59,755 nt of DNA from Empedobacter sp036647415 (lineage in GTDB: Bacteria; Bacteroidota; Bacteroidia; Flavobacteriales; Weeksellaceae). The notes beneath the pieces were generated by a model that did no database searches, had not been told where the DNA came from, and saw only the letters and a program-made list of their open reading frames with translations. Shown here in pieces: positions 42,796-52,759 of the stretch; positions within the stretch are counted from its first letter, which is position 1, and each line of letters starts with the position of its first letter. A program made the translations under genes and the position numbers. Location of the stretch: contig NZ_JAVXKG010000021.1 in assembly GCF_036647415.1 (NCBI RefSeq), forward strand, positions 1-59,755, read 5' to 3'.

Positions 42796-45618
42796 TGAAG
42801 ACATATTTACTGTTATTAAGTTTGATATTTATACAGCATAATGCACAAGCTCAACAAGAGATTAATTTTAAAACAATTGATGTTATAAAGTCAGAAGATT
42901 CTAATCCAAATAGTCTTGTTTCTTTAAAAGATAAAGCTTATTTTTTTGCCAATAGTGGTAAAAATTATAGTGATTATTATTTATGGAATTTAGATAAGAA
43001 TTCTAAAAAAATAGAACAATCAAATTTTACTGTAAAAGGAAATTATAATAAAGTATCATTTATTGGAAATTTAGATGAAACAATTTATTATGTAGATGAG
43101 AATAGTTACGATAATAAAAAATTGTACTTGCTTTCAGAAACTAATGGAGAACAGAATGTTTTATCAAATTTTACTGAATTTAATATTCTGCAAAAACAAC
43201 CTAGTTTTTTGATTATTTCCTATGTACAAAATAAAATACACCATATTGCTCGTCTAACAAGTACCGGTATAGAAGAGTTAATAAATACAAATGATGATTC
43301 TTTAAAAAATCAAGTAATAGACAATCATACTATTTATTTTGTAAGTGATCTTAAGGTTATAAAATTTGATATTAATACAAAAATAAAAGAAGAGATTATA
43401 ATTCCTGCAGGATCTGAGTTTGAACAATCATATTATACTATTTCTCAAAATTTATTTAACGGAAATATATATTATACTTCCTTAAATAAAACAACTTGGC
43501 AACGAAAGATTATAAAATTTAATATAGCTTCTGAAGAATTTGAAACACTAAATCTTACTGCAAGCAATATTAATAATTTTTATTCTACAACCAATTTCGC
43601 AGTATTTACTGCAAATAATATCAATTATAAGATTGATAAAAACAATAATATAGCANNNNNNNNNNGAATATAAACTTATTGATGGTTATACTATTAGACA
43701 AGGAAAGGTAGTTGAGGATAGATTGTTTTTAGAACTTTTATCGATGAATACATTTTCCATGAAATTAGCTGAAGTGACAAATTCTGAATTAGTTTTACAT
43801 GATTATGAAATGGATTTAAGTATTGTTAATTTTGACAATAATCAATTCTTTACATTTTATGATAATAGATTAACTTCTTATAATGTAGAGACTAAAAATA
43901 CAAAAATATTAAATGATAATTTAGCAGTACACGATATTCTTGGATTTGATGAAACCAAAATATATTTACAAGCTTCTAAGCCAGAAACAGGTAAAGAACT
44001 TTATGCTTATAATAAAATCACAAATGAAACGGAATTTTATGGTGATATTAATGCTAAACCAAATACATCTCCAAAGAGTTTTTATAATGTAGGAAACAAA
44101 GTTTTTTATGAAGGAAATTACAAAGGTTATAATCATTTATATGTTTCTGATGGAACTTTACAGGGTACACGTGTTGTAAAAGCAGATAGTCAATTAACAT
44201 TGAATAATAATTCTTCAGGTAATATTTTAGAAGGTATAGAGTTTAAAGATAAATTTTTATTTGGAGGAAATAAAGGAGGTAGATCAGGTCATGAACTTTG
44301 GGTAAGTGATGGTACAGATATAGGAACTTTTGAAATAGAAATTAATCCTTTTACAGAAGGACCTCATCGTACTATCAGTGGGTTTGGAGGTTTTATTGCA
44401 AAAACTTCGACAAAAGTATATTTTAAAGGTTATCTTCCAGAAAAGGGAAATGAACTTTGGGTAACAGACGGTACAAAAGATGGAACAATGATGATTAAGG
44501 ATTTAGCATTAGGTTCTACTTCACCAATATTAAGTATTCCATTAAATGTTACAGTAGGAGAAAAATTATATTTTATTAAAGTAGAATCAGCTAATCATAA
44601 TTCTCGTTCTGATTTATGGGTAACAGATGGGACTCTAAATGGTACAACAAAAATAAAAGAATTAACCGAATTTTGGAATTGGGATTCTCATTATAATATT
44701 AAAATTTTTGATGCAGATGAAACATATCTTTATTATTCAAAATATTATGTTGCTCCTTATGGTGAAGAAAAATTGAGTGGAGATTACATACATAGATTAA
44801 ATTTAGTGACATTATTAGAAGAAAGACTTTACAAGTATTCTAACAATGTTAACGTAAATAAAGAAAATTTTTACTTTTCTGAGTATATTGATAATCGTAA
44901 TAATTTTGTTAGCTACAATAAAAAAACAAATGAAAAGAAGATGATATTAAATAACGTATCTTATGATTTTGGATATATTACAACTTGTGGTAACTATTCA
45001 ATTATTGCTGATACAGATTTTTCGGGTCATGTAGGTAAATCATATTTTTATAATCATTTAAATGGAAAAGTAGAACGAATTTTTAAAAATGATTTTGCAT
45101 CAACTTCTAAGAAGAATATAGCTTGTGTTAACGATAACATATTGGTAAATTACACTGACTATTCTGAAAATGATAATAAAAAAATAGTAAGTATTAAAAA
45201 CGATAAGATAATAGAATACTCATTAAGTTTGGATAATTCTACTAATATTCATACTTATTTAAGTGGCGAAATGATCTATAATTCTAAACTGAAAAAACTT
45301 TTCATTAATCCTGATAATGAATTAGCAGTTGCAGATTTTTATTTAGAAGATTTAAATACAGAAGATTTAAATGTAAATAATAATTTGAAGTCACTACAAC
45401 TTTATCCAAATCCGGCAGACAATATAGTCAATATAAAATCGCTATCGAATCTTCAAACTTTAACAGTAATAGATTTTACTGGTAGAGTTCTAAAAGAACA
45501 AAAGAATATTAATCAGAAGGATGTTAAGTTAAATATATCTGGAATTCCGAAAGGTATTTATATAATTCATGTAAAAACAGAACAAGAAAGTGTTTCTAAA
45601 AAGTTAATTGTAAAATAG
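42795..45618 (+). CDS. Large T9SS-secreted repeat protein, copy 2 (split by assembly gap)
   Basis: A paralogue of the preceding gene. Signal peptide (MKTYLLLLSLIFIQHNAQA, then Q), 287 codons, ten Ns, then 650 codons ending in a type A sorting domain (LYPNPADNIVNIKS, TVIDFTGRVLKEQ, IPKGIYIIHVKT, SKKLIVK). The open frames on each side meet at codon boundaries, so the true gap must be a multiple of three, and an apparent stop just after the Ns is an artefact. Strong repeats with LWVTDGT (HLYVSDGTLQGT, ELWVSDGTDIGT, ELWVTDGTKDGT, DLWVTDGTLNGT) occur in the second half. One intact gene of about 940-950 residues is expected. Confidence 0.8.
43656..43665. other. Assembly gap (10 Ns)
   Basis: A placeholder within the second T9SS gene, at a codon boundary. 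Its real length is unknown; reading frames on both sides require a multiple of three. Confidence 0.98.
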
Positions 45619-45662
45619 ATTTTTATAAATTTAGATCTTAAAAAAATAGAATCATAAAATAT

Positions 45663-45697
45663 AAAAAAAGCCTTCAAATTATTTGAAGGCTTTTTTT
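45663..45697. terminator. Bidirectional terminator
   Basis: Arms AAAAAAGCCTTCAAA and TTTGAAGGCTTTTTT. The T run overlaps the stop codon of the minus-strand gene. Confidence 0.88.
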
Positions 45698-47168
45698 ATT
45701 CACAATCACACGGTTCACGCGATCGTCGTTTTGCTTCATTATCCCAAAATGGATAAAGTTTTAGTCCGATATAAAAACTACCCGAGTTCAGTTTATTTTG
45801 TTTAAAAACGAATGGTAAAGCATTTTCGCTTCCCAAAATCAAAGGTCCAATGCGTACATAACCACCAAATCCTATTTTTTCGTATTCATAAAGTGATAAA
45901 GAAGTTCCAATTCCAAAACCATCTTTCTGAATAGAATAAGACGTTTGTAAAATATTGGTGCGTTTCAAACTATTTTCGAAAACAGGAACGCGTTGTACCC
46001 AATTAAAATTAATGTAATGATTTGGACGAACTTTTTTACTTAGATTAAAATTTAAACTAGTCGGTAAGCCAATTGTGAATTTATTTCCGTTGTATGAAGC
46101 CAATGTATCGCCATAAACTTCATTACTCAAAATACGTGCATATTGTTGAATACTCTTAAAATCGACATCATCTAATCGTGGATTATTTCGAATTTGTACA
46201 AGAGTAGAATTTTTGAATAAATGGTTTTCTCCTTTTAGATTAACATAACCAATATCCAATAAGTTTAGTGCTATTTTAGAATCGTATAATTCATCATTTA
46301 TACGACGATTTACCAAAGCAATTCCTAAATCTATTCCAACGCCATTTCCTCTATTTTTATAGACATATTTATCTTTATCAAAATCATAATTTGTGGTATA
46401 ACTCGCTTCGATATCATAATTGGATGCATAAATATCTGCATCAGGATTCTCTAATGTACTTGTGCTTGTAAGTACAGCGTCTAGTTTTATAGGATTTTTA
46501 CTGTTGATATAAGCTGCGTCCAATGCAAGTGCATATTTTATAGAAGCTCCAACAATTAATTCTTGTGTATTTGTTGTGTATAAATTTGTAGAAACATTTA
46601 GACCAAACTCATTCCAATTCATAAAATTAGTTTTCAGTGGTTGAAACGAATATTCAGCTGGTTCTATTACTTTTTGATTACTAAAACGCATATAGTTATC
46701 AATATCTTTTGCAGATCCCTGTGTACGCAAACGAGTAAAAATACCAAGACGAAATGTTTGTCCTTTTATTTTTTGTCTAAATGAAAATGATGGTCCAACG
46801 ATATCACTTTCTAAATTGTATTTTACAAAATCGTGTTTATAAAAATCCAAGACATTAGCTTGTGATTCTCCTGTAATTCCTTTTTGAGGATTAGCAGTTT
46901 TTACTCCGCCTTTTAATAAGCCAAAAATATTCTGATCTGAGATATAAGCGTAATCATTTTGAAATAAAATATCGGTAGAAAAAATAGAAACATCCCATTT
47001 ATTTGGATTAAAATAAGGAGTCGTAGGCGAAAGTGGAGCAGAATTGATTCCACTATATTGATCATTACTAAATGATAAATTGTTTTGTCCAAATCCAAAA
47101 CCTGAACAGAAAAACATTAAATATAATAATTTGCTCAAATCAGTATTAATTTGTCTAAATTTAATCAA
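45696..47168 (-). CDS. DUF5723-like outer-membrane beta-barrel protein
   Basis: 490 residues. The mature sequence opens with NLSFSNDQYSGINSAPLSPT and repeatedly shows barrel strands (WDVSIFSTDILFQNDYAYIS, KFTIGLPTSLNFNLSKKV). This matches the Bacteroidota DUF5723 group of predicted outer-membrane proteins; a similar length is usual. No ATG gives a full signal peptide: the TTG at 47168 yields a basic n-region (IKFRQ) and hydrophobic core ending FGFGQ, while the first ATG is 17 codons in. Convergent with the T9SS gene pair. Confidence 0.75.
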   Translation of the reverse strand: MIKFRQINTDLSKLLYLMFFCSGFGFGQNNLSFSNDQYSGINSAPLSPTTPYFNPNKWDVSIFSTDILFQNDYAYISDQNIFGLLKGGVKTANPQKGITGESQANVLDFYKHDFVKYNLESDIVGPSFSFRQKIKGQTFRLGIFTRLRTQGSAKDIDNYMRFSNQKVIEPAEYSFQPLKTNFMNWNEFGLNVSTNLYTTNTQELIVGASIKYALALDAAYINSKNPIKLDAVLTSTSTLENPDADIYASNYDIEASYTTNYDFDKDKYVYKNRGNGVGIDLGIALVNRRINDELYDSKIALNLLDIGYVNLKGENHLFKNSTLVQIRNNPRLDDVDFKSIQQYARILSNEVYGDTLASYNGNKFTIGLPTSLNFNLSKKVRPNHYINFNWVQRVPVFENSLKRTNILQTSYSIQKDGFGIGTSLSLYEYEKIGFGGYVRIGPLILGSENALPFVFKQNKLNSGSFYIGLKLYPFWDNEAKRRSREPCDCE

Positions 47169-47309
47169 AATAAGTATTGAATAAATAAAAATTTTAACAA
47201 AATTTTAGATAATAATTTAAAGTTTAAAATATTGAAGTAAAGCTTATTTAAAATTATTATTAAATTCTATTCGATGATGCTAATTCTTTTTTAGCCCATC
47301 AACAATGCT

Positions 47310-47317
47310 TATTTTTG
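47310..47317 (+). promoter_or_regulatory. Bacteroidota -7 box before the ferredoxin gene
   Basis: TATTTTTG, 19 nt before the ATG. Confidence 0.5.
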
Positions 47318-47336
47318 TAAGACTTGGAAAAGTATT

Positions 47337-47669
47337 ATGGCAGATATTAAAATTACAATTATAGATAGAGAAGGTGTTTCGCATGAAGTTGATGCACCTA
47401 CGGATATGAATATGAATATTATGGAGTTGGTTCGTGCTTACGAATTAGCGCCCGAAGGTACAATTGGTGTTTGTGGCGGAATGGCGATGTGCGCTTCATG
47501 TCAATGCTATGTTTTGACACCAGAAATTCCTTTACCAGAAATGAATCCTGATGAAGAAGCAATGTTATCAGAAGCATTTAATGTGAAAGATAATTCGCGT
47601 TTAGGTTGTCAACTACACCTTGCAGACGAAATGGAAGGTTTGGTGGTTGAGTTAGCACCAGAATATTAA
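47337..47669 (+). CDS. Adrenodoxin-type [2Fe-2S] ferredoxin
   Basis: 110 residues. Cluster ligands are visible: C-x5-C-x2-C in VCGGMAMCASC and a fourth Cys in RLGCQLH. The acidic surface helix (NPDEEAMLSEAF) fits the adrenodoxin class used in Fe-S assembly or to feed P450s and other oxygenases. It is too far from iscU/iscS genes to infer more. It may take electrons from the reductase at 38712. Own -7 box; polA follows after a 95-nt gap. Confidence 0.9.
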   Translation: MADIKITIIDREGVSHEVDAPTDMNMNIMELVRAYELAPEGTIGVCGGMAMCASCQCYVLTPEIPLPEMNPDEEAMLSEAFNVKDNSRLGCQLHLADEMEGLVVELAPEY

Positions 47670-47764
47670 ATTTTAGTTTTACGTGGAACCTTAAATATTC
47701 TACGTTAACTTTTTAAATACTACGTTTTGCATAATAGGTAAAACGAAAAACTTAAAACGTAAAA

Positions 47765-50602
47765 ATGAATCAAGAAGATAAAAGACTTTTTTTGTTAGAC
47801 GCTTATGCTCTTATTTTTAGAGGATATTATGCATTTATCAAAAATCCACGAATCAATTCAAAAGGATTCAATACATCTGCAATTATGGGATTTACAAACT
47901 CATTATTTGATGTTATTAACAGAGAAAAACCTACACATTTAGCTGTTGTTTTTGATGTTGGTAAAGCAACCGTTCGTACAGATGAGTTTCCAGAATATAA
48001 AGCAAATCGTGACGAAACACCCGAAGCAATTCGCCAAGGAGTTCCGTTTATCCAAGATATTTTACGTGCGTTAAAAATTCCTGTTCTTTTTGCCGAAGGT
48101 TACGAGGCAGATGATGTAATTGGAACCTTGGCTCAAAAGGCAGAAAAAGCTGGTTACACAACTTATATGGTGACGCCAGATAAGGATTTTGCGCAATTGG
48201 TTACAGATAAAATAAAAATGTATCGTCCGCCAGCAAACGGAAAAGGTGTCGAGATTTGGGGAATTGAAGAAGTGAAAGAACGCTTTGAGATTGATGATCC
48301 AATTCAGGTGATTGATTATCTTGGAATGATGGGTGACGCTGTGGATAATATTCCTGGTTTACCTGGTGTTGGAGCAAAAACAGCAAGTAAATATCTGAAA
48401 GAATTTGGTTCTTTGGAAGGTCTTTTGGCAAATACAGATAAACTGAAAGGAAAAGCGAAGGAAAAAATTGAAGAGAATAAAGAACTTGGAATTTTATCGA
48501 AAAAATTAGCGACGATTATTACAGATGCACCAGTAGAATTTGATGAAGAAGATTTAACGGTTTGTCCTCCAGATATAGAGAAAGTAACAGAACTTTTTAC
48601 GGAATTGGAGTTTCGTAGAATGTTAGAAACTGTTTACAGAATTTATGGTTTGGATGCTTCTGGAATTATAAAAGAGGCACAAGAAGAAATTTCTGCGGCA
48701 AGTCAGGTTTCGTCAAATCAAGCTCAAACAGCGCAACAATCTTTGTTTGATTTTACTTCGGATGAAGAAATTGTTCCACAAAATTCTACTTTTACAAATA
48801 TTTCGACAACAAGTCATCTTTATCAATTGATCGATTCAAAAAAAGGTCGCGAAATATTATTGAGAAATATTTTGAAGCAAAAAGAAGTAACATTCGATAC
48901 CGAAACTACTTCGCTTGATGCTTTAGAAGCAGAATTGGTTGGGATTTCATTTTCTTGGGAAAAAGGAAAAGGTTATTATGTTCCTTTTTCAGCAGATTTT
49001 GAAGAAACGAAGGAAATTATTAATGAATTTTCTCCATTTTTCTTAGATGAAACCATTTCTAAAATTGGTCAAAATCTAAAATATGACATCAAGGTTTTGT
49101 ATAAATATGGAATCGAAATTGTAGGAAATAATTTTGATACGATGATTGCTCATTATTTGATTAATCCAGATATGCGCCATAATATGGATGTTTTATCTGA
49201 AACATATTTAAGTTATCAACCTGTTTCTATCGAAAGTTTAATCGGTAAAAAAGGAAAAAATCAAAAGAATTTCCGCGATGTTCCTTTAGCTGAGCAAACC
49301 GAATATGGCGTGGAAGATTCTGATATCACAAATCAATTAAAAAATCTTTTTGAACCTGAATTAATAAAAGCGAATACGCATAAATTATTCACTGATCTTG
49401 AAATGCCGTTGATGCAAGTTTTGGCTGATATGGAATTGGAAGGTGTTAATTTGGATGTACCATTTTTACAAGAACTTTCGGTAAAACACGAAGTAACTTT
49501 GCGCGAATTAGAGGCGAAGATTCAGGAAGATGCAGGCGAAGAATTCAATCTTAATTCTCCGAAACAATTGGGTGATATTTTGTTTGATAAATTACAATTA
49601 GATCCAAAAGCAAAGAAAACTAAAACTGGACAATACGCAACGGGAGAAGAAATTTTATCAAAACTGAAAGATAAACATTCAATTATCAATGATATTTTAG
49701 AATATCGTCAATTACAAAAATTAAAATCGACTTATATTGATGCTTTACCAAATTTGGTGAACTCGAAAACAGGTCGTGTACATACTACTTATGCGCAAAC
49801 AGTTGCTGCAACGGGACGTTTGTCTTCTGTAAATCCTAATTTACAAAATATTCCGATCCGTTCTGAGGCTGGACAACAAATAAGAAAAGCATTTGTTGCA
49901 CGCGATGAAAATCATGTCTTAATTTCTGCGGATTATTCGCAAATCGAATTACGTTTAATCGCTCAAATGTCTCAAGATCCAGCAATGGTAGAGGCTTTTA
50001 AGAAAGGAGAAGATATTCACGCTGCAACTGCTGCAAAAGTGTTTGATATTGCGTTAGATGAGGTAACTCGCGAACAACGTAGCCAAGCAAAAACGGTTAA
50101 CTTCGGAATTATTTATGGAGTTTCTGCGTTTGGTTTGGCAGATCAAGCCAATGTTTCACGTAAAGAAGCAAAAGCTTTGATTGATGCGTATTATGAAACA
50201 TATCCAACACTTAAAGCATATATCGAAAAACAAGTTGATATCGCGCGTGATCAAGGTTTTGTAGAAACATTGATGGGACGTCGTCGTTATCTGAAAGATA
50301 TTAATTCTCGTAATGGAGTTGTGCGTTCGCATGCAGAACGAAACGCTGTAAATGCGCCAATACAAGGAACTGCGGCGGATATTGTAAAAATGGCGATGAT
50401 TCAAATTCAGAAAGAATTGAAAAAGAATTATAAAACCAAAATGATTTTACAAGTGCATGATGAGTTAATTTTTGATGCACCAAAAGATGAAGTTGAAAAA
50501 GTTTCTGAATTAATAAAATCGACTATGGAAGCGGCTATGCAAATGGATGTTCCACTAATTGCAGAAGTTGGAGTAGGAGATAATTGGTTAGAAGCACATT
50601 AA
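47765..50602 (+). CDS. polA: DNA polymerase I
   Basis: 945 residues. N-terminal 5' nuclease (LFLLDAYALIFRGYYAF, YEADDVIGTLA, MGDAVDNIPGLPGVGAKTAS), a 3'-5' exonuclease domain with the catalytic DTET (VTFDTETTSLDAL), and a C-terminal polymerase with motif A ISADYSQIELRL, motif B RSQAKTVNFGIIYGVSAFG and motif C LQVHDEL. Proofreading residues are retained, unlike in several Gram-positive PolA proteins. Repairs DNA and removes Okazaki primers. A copy of the 65-bp palindromic element begins 3 bp after its stop. Confidence 0.97.
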   Translation: MNQEDKRLFLLDAYALIFRGYYAFIKNPRINSKGFNTSAIMGFTNSLFDVINREKPTHLAVVFDVGKATVRTDEFPEYKANRDETPEAIRQGVPFIQDILRALKIPVLFAEGYEADDVIGTLAQKAEKAGYTTYMVTPDKDFAQLVTDKIKMYRPPANGKGVEIWGIEEVKERFEIDDPIQVIDYLGMMGDAVDNIPGLPGVGAKTASKYLKEFGSLEGLLANTDKLKGKAKEKIEENKELGILSKKLATIITDAPVEFDEEDLTVCPPDIEKVTELFTELEFRRMLETVYRIYGLDASGIIKEAQEEISAASQVSSNQAQTAQQSLFDFTSDEEIVPQNSTFTNISTTSHLYQLIDSKKGREILLRNILKQKEVTFDTETTSLDALEAELVGISFSWEKGKGYYVPFSADFEETKEIINEFSPFFLDETISKIGQNLKYDIKVLYKYGIEIVGNNFDTMIAHYLINPDMRHNMDVLSETYLSYQPVSIESLIGKKGKNQKNFRDVPLAEQTEYGVEDSDITNQLKNLFEPELIKANTHKLFTDLEMPLMQVLADMELEGVNLDVPFLQELSVKHEVTLRELEAKIQEDAGEEFNLNSPKQLGDILFDKLQLDPKAKKTKTGQYATGEEILSKLKDKHSIINDILEYRQLQKLKSTYIDALPNLVNSKTGRVHTTYAQTVAATGRLSSVNPNLQNIPIRSEAGQQIRKAFVARDENHVLISADYSQIELRLIAQMSQDPAMVEAFKKGEDIHAATAAKVFDIALDEVTREQRSQAKTVNFGIIYGVSAFGLADQANVSRKEAKALIDAYYETYPTLKAYIEKQVDIARDQGFVETLMGRRRYLKDINSRNGVVRSHAERNAVNAPIQGTAADIVKMAMIQIQKELKKNYKTKMILQVHDELIFDAPKDEVEKVSELIKSTMEAAMQMDVPLIAEVGVGDNWLEAH

Positions 50603-50604
50603 AA

Positions 50605-50670
50605 AAAAATAGTTTTCAAAATAAAAAGCGTTACCCTCAAAGTAACGTTTTTTTATTTTGACTATTTTTA
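50605..50670 (-). repeat. Dispersed palindromic element, copy B
   Basis: Reverse complement of the element at 36429-36493, nearly identical over about 65 bp. Inner arms AAAAAGCGTTAC and GTAACGTTTTTT; outer ATAGTTTTCAAAAT and ATTTTGACTATTTT. Lies directly after polA and doubles as a terminator. Confidence 0.75.
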
Positions 50671-50706
50671 TAGGAATAAATAACAAAATCAATTTTCGAG
50701 TATAAG

Positions 50707-51105
50707 ATGGATAAAGAAATTATAAAAACGGAATTAAATTATAAAGCAGTACGCAGTTCTGGCGCGGGTGGACAAAATGTAAACAAAGTTTCGACTAAAA
50801 TTCAGATTACATTTTCTATTGAATTATCTAATGGTTTGACAGATGATGAAAAAATAATGTTAAACGAAAAGTTATCAAATCGTATTACAAAAGATCATTT
50901 TATAATGATTGAATGTGATGAAACGCGTAGTCAGTTAAAAAATAAAGAGCTTGCTGTAAAACGTTTATTTATTTTGTTAGACAATAATTTGAAAAAGGAA
51001 AAAAAACGTCTTGTAACTAAAGTGCCTAAACGAGTAATTAGAAAAAGATTGGAGGATAAAAAGAATCAAGCTGAAAAGAAATTAAATAGAAAGTTTAAGT
51101 TTTAG
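50707..51105 (+). CDS. arfB: Alternative ribosome-rescue factor ArfB (YaeJ)
   Basis: 132 residues. The GGQ motif lies in AVRSSGAGGQNVNKVSTKIQ and is followed by the release factor domain-3 fold. The C-terminal tail is strongly basic (RVIRKRLEDKKNQAEKKLNR, then KFKF), as needed to occupy the empty mRNA channel of stalled ribosomes. It hydrolyses peptidyl-tRNA on non-stop ribosomes. It is distinct from PrfH, which has a long N-terminal region. Probably transcribed alone, after the palindromic element. Confidence 0.95.
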   Translation: MDKEIIKTELNYKAVRSSGAGGQNVNKVSTKIQITFSIELSNGLTDDEKIMLNEKLSNRITKDHFIMIECDETRSQLKNKELAVKRLFILLDNNLKKEKKRLVTKVPKRVIRKRLEDKKNQAEKKLNRKFKF

Positions 51106-51116
51106 AAAGTTTTTAA

Positions 51117-51146
51117 AAAAGCCCAATCATATAGATTGAGCTTTGT
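51117..51146 (-). terminator. Terminator of the gpmI-map-methyltransferase operon
   Basis: On the minus strand, AAGCTCAATC, a 5-nt loop and GATTGGGCTT (one mismatch) precede a seven-T run. On the plus strand the tail is poor. Confidence 0.65.
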
Positions 51147-51163
51147 ATTATAATTGATGAAAA

Positions 51164-51937
51164 TTATGCTTTTGGTTTTCTGACCAAAGGTAAAATTTCA
51201 CCTTTTTCTAAACAATATTTTTGTACATCTTCTGATGGGATTTCTTTTGTATAATCTACTTTTTCTACAATAAAACCTACATCTTCTAGACGTTTGTAAT
51301 AATCTAATCCGTAAACACGAACGTGATCATATTGACCAAATTTTTCTTTTCGTTCTTCTTTTGTTGTTACTGTTTCATCTTCGTATGTTACATCACGTTG
51401 ATATGAAATTGGTACTTGTAAAATTCCCCAACCACCAGGTTTCATAACGCGAAATAATTCGCTCATCGCTTTGTGATCATCTGGTATATGTTCTAAGACA
51501 TGGTTACAAAAAACAATATCAAACGTATCGTCACCAAAAGGTAAATCGCAAATATCTGCTTTTACATCTGCCAATGGCGACTCTAGATCACTTGTGATAT
51601 ATTCTAAATTGTTCATCGCGCGAAAACGCTTGATGAAAGATTGTTCTGGTGCAATGTGTAAAACTTTCGCTTTTTCGGTGAAAAACGAGGTTTCATTTTT
51701 TAAATATAGCCACATTAGTCGGTGTCTTTCTAAAGAAAAAGTTCCGGGGGATAACACATTTTCACGCTGTTTCTCGTAGCCATAAGGCAATAAACTGTAA
51801 TAACCTTGTTCGTCGATAGGATCGACAAAGCGATTACCTTTCATAAACCAAACTAAAATTGGGCGAACAATATAACTACCTTGTATCAATAAAGGACGAG
51901 GTAGGATATTCATGATTTTTTTTAAAAGCTTTTTCAC
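51164..51937 (-). CDS. Class I SAM-dependent methyltransferase
   Basis: 257 residues. An N-terminal basic helix (KKLLKKIMNIL) precedes the methyltransferase core: LHIAPEQSF (motif I region), DICDLPFGDDTFDIVFCNHV (motif II/III), HIPDDHKAMSELFRVMKPGG (post-II) and a YDHVRVYGLDYYKRL near the C-terminus, as in methyltransferases of the Methyltransf_11 group. GTG at 51937 is the start used; an ATG eight codons later is possible. It follows map by 12 bp in an operon with gpmI. Substrate unknown. Confidence 0.8.
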   Translation of the reverse strand: MKKLLKKIMNILPRPLLIQGSYIVRPILVWFMKGNRFVDPIDEQGYYSLLPYGYEKQRENVLSPGTFSLERHRLMWLYLKNETSFFTEKAKVLHIAPEQSFIKRFRAMNNLEYITSDLESPLADVKADICDLPFGDDTFDIVFCNHVLEHIPDDHKAMSELFRVMKPGGWGILQVPISYQRDVTYEDETVTTKEERKEKFGQYDHVRVYGLDYYKRLEDVGFIVEKVDYTKEIPSEDVQKYCLEKGEILPLVRKPKA

Positions 51938-51949
51938 AAAAGTTTTTTA

Positions 51950-52759
51950 TTATGGTTTAAATAAAAAAGGTTTTTCTTCGTTAGATACAATTCCTAGTGC
52001 ATCGTAAATATATTGATAAGTCGATAGTAATTTTGGTTCACCATCTACAACACAAACATCGTGTTCGTAGTGAGCAGAATATTTATCATCGCGCGTTGTA
52101 ACTGTCCAACCATCTGGATGAAAAAATACTTTTTCAGTACCCATATTGACCATTGGTTCGATTGCTAAAACCATTCCTTCTTCAATTTTTTTACCAGAAC
52201 CACGACGACCATAGTTTGGTACTTGAGGTTCTTCATGCATTTTGCGACCAAGTCCATGACCTACTAATTCTCTTACAATTCCGTAGCCTTCTTTTTCGCA
52301 GTATTGTTGTATTGCAAAACCAATATCGCCAATACGATTACCTTTTTTCATTTGTTCAATTCCTTTGTACAAAGATTCTTTGGTAATGCGTAATAATTTT
52401 TCAGTTTCTTCGCTTACTTCTCCAACTGCAAAAGTATAGGCGTGGTCACCATAAAAATCATTCATGTAAACACCACAGTCTACAGAAACAATATCACCAT
52501 CTTTTAGAGGTTTATCGTTTGGAATTCCATGTACTACTTCTGTATTTGGAGAGATACATAAGTTTTTAGGGAAATCGTACATTCCTAAAAATGCAGGATA
52601 TCCACCATTGTCACGAATATATTCGCCACCTAATTTATCTAAGTGATTGGTCGTAACACCTGGTTTTACTTCTTTTGCTAATACACCTAAGGTTTTTGAC
52701 ACTAATTGTGCGCTTAGGTACATTAATTCTAATTCTTCTTTACTTTTTAAATGTATCAT
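51950..52759 (-). CDS. map: Methionine aminopeptidase, type I
   Basis: 269 residues. Removes N-terminal methionine from nascent proteins. Metal ligands are present: SVDCGVYMNDFYGDHAY (two Asp), GHGLGRKMHEEPQ (His), VLAIEPMV (Glu) and DKYSAHYEHDVCV (Glu). The start is MIHLKSKEELELM, overlapping the stop of the preceding HAD gene as ATGA; a longer frame would lie inside that gene. It is longer at the C-terminus than minimal type Ia enzymes (YQYIYDALGIVSNEEKPFLF). Member of the gpmI operon. Confidence 0.95.
   Translation of the reverse strand: MIHLKSKEELELMYLSAQLVSKTLGVLAKEVKPGVTTNHLDKLGGEYIRDNGGYPAFLGMYDFPKNLCISPNTEVVHGIPNDKPLKDGDIVSVDCGVYMNDFYGDHAYTFAVGEVSEETEKLLRITKESLYKGIEQMKKGNRIGDIGFAIQQYCEKEGYGIVRELVGHGLGRKMHEEPQVPNYGRRGSGKKIEEGMVLAIEPMVNMGTEKVFFHPDGWTVTTRDDKYSAHYEHDVCVVDGEPKLLSTYQYIYDALGIVSNEEKPFLFKP

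Noticed and set aside
43666..43674. Premature stop after the assembly gap making two genes
   Set aside because: The stop is seen only if the ten Ns are counted literally; the open frame after the gap is in phase with a gap that is a multiple of three.
44100..44660. DNA repeats in the T9SS gene as a possible CRISPR or minisatellite
   Set aside because: The repetition is at protein level (DGT-x-x-GT units about 50-60 residues apart) with no identical DNA repeats or spacers.
47670..47764. TACGT-rich stretch before polA as a repeat or operator
   Set aside because: Matches are short and irregular; they could arise by chance in AT-rich DNA.
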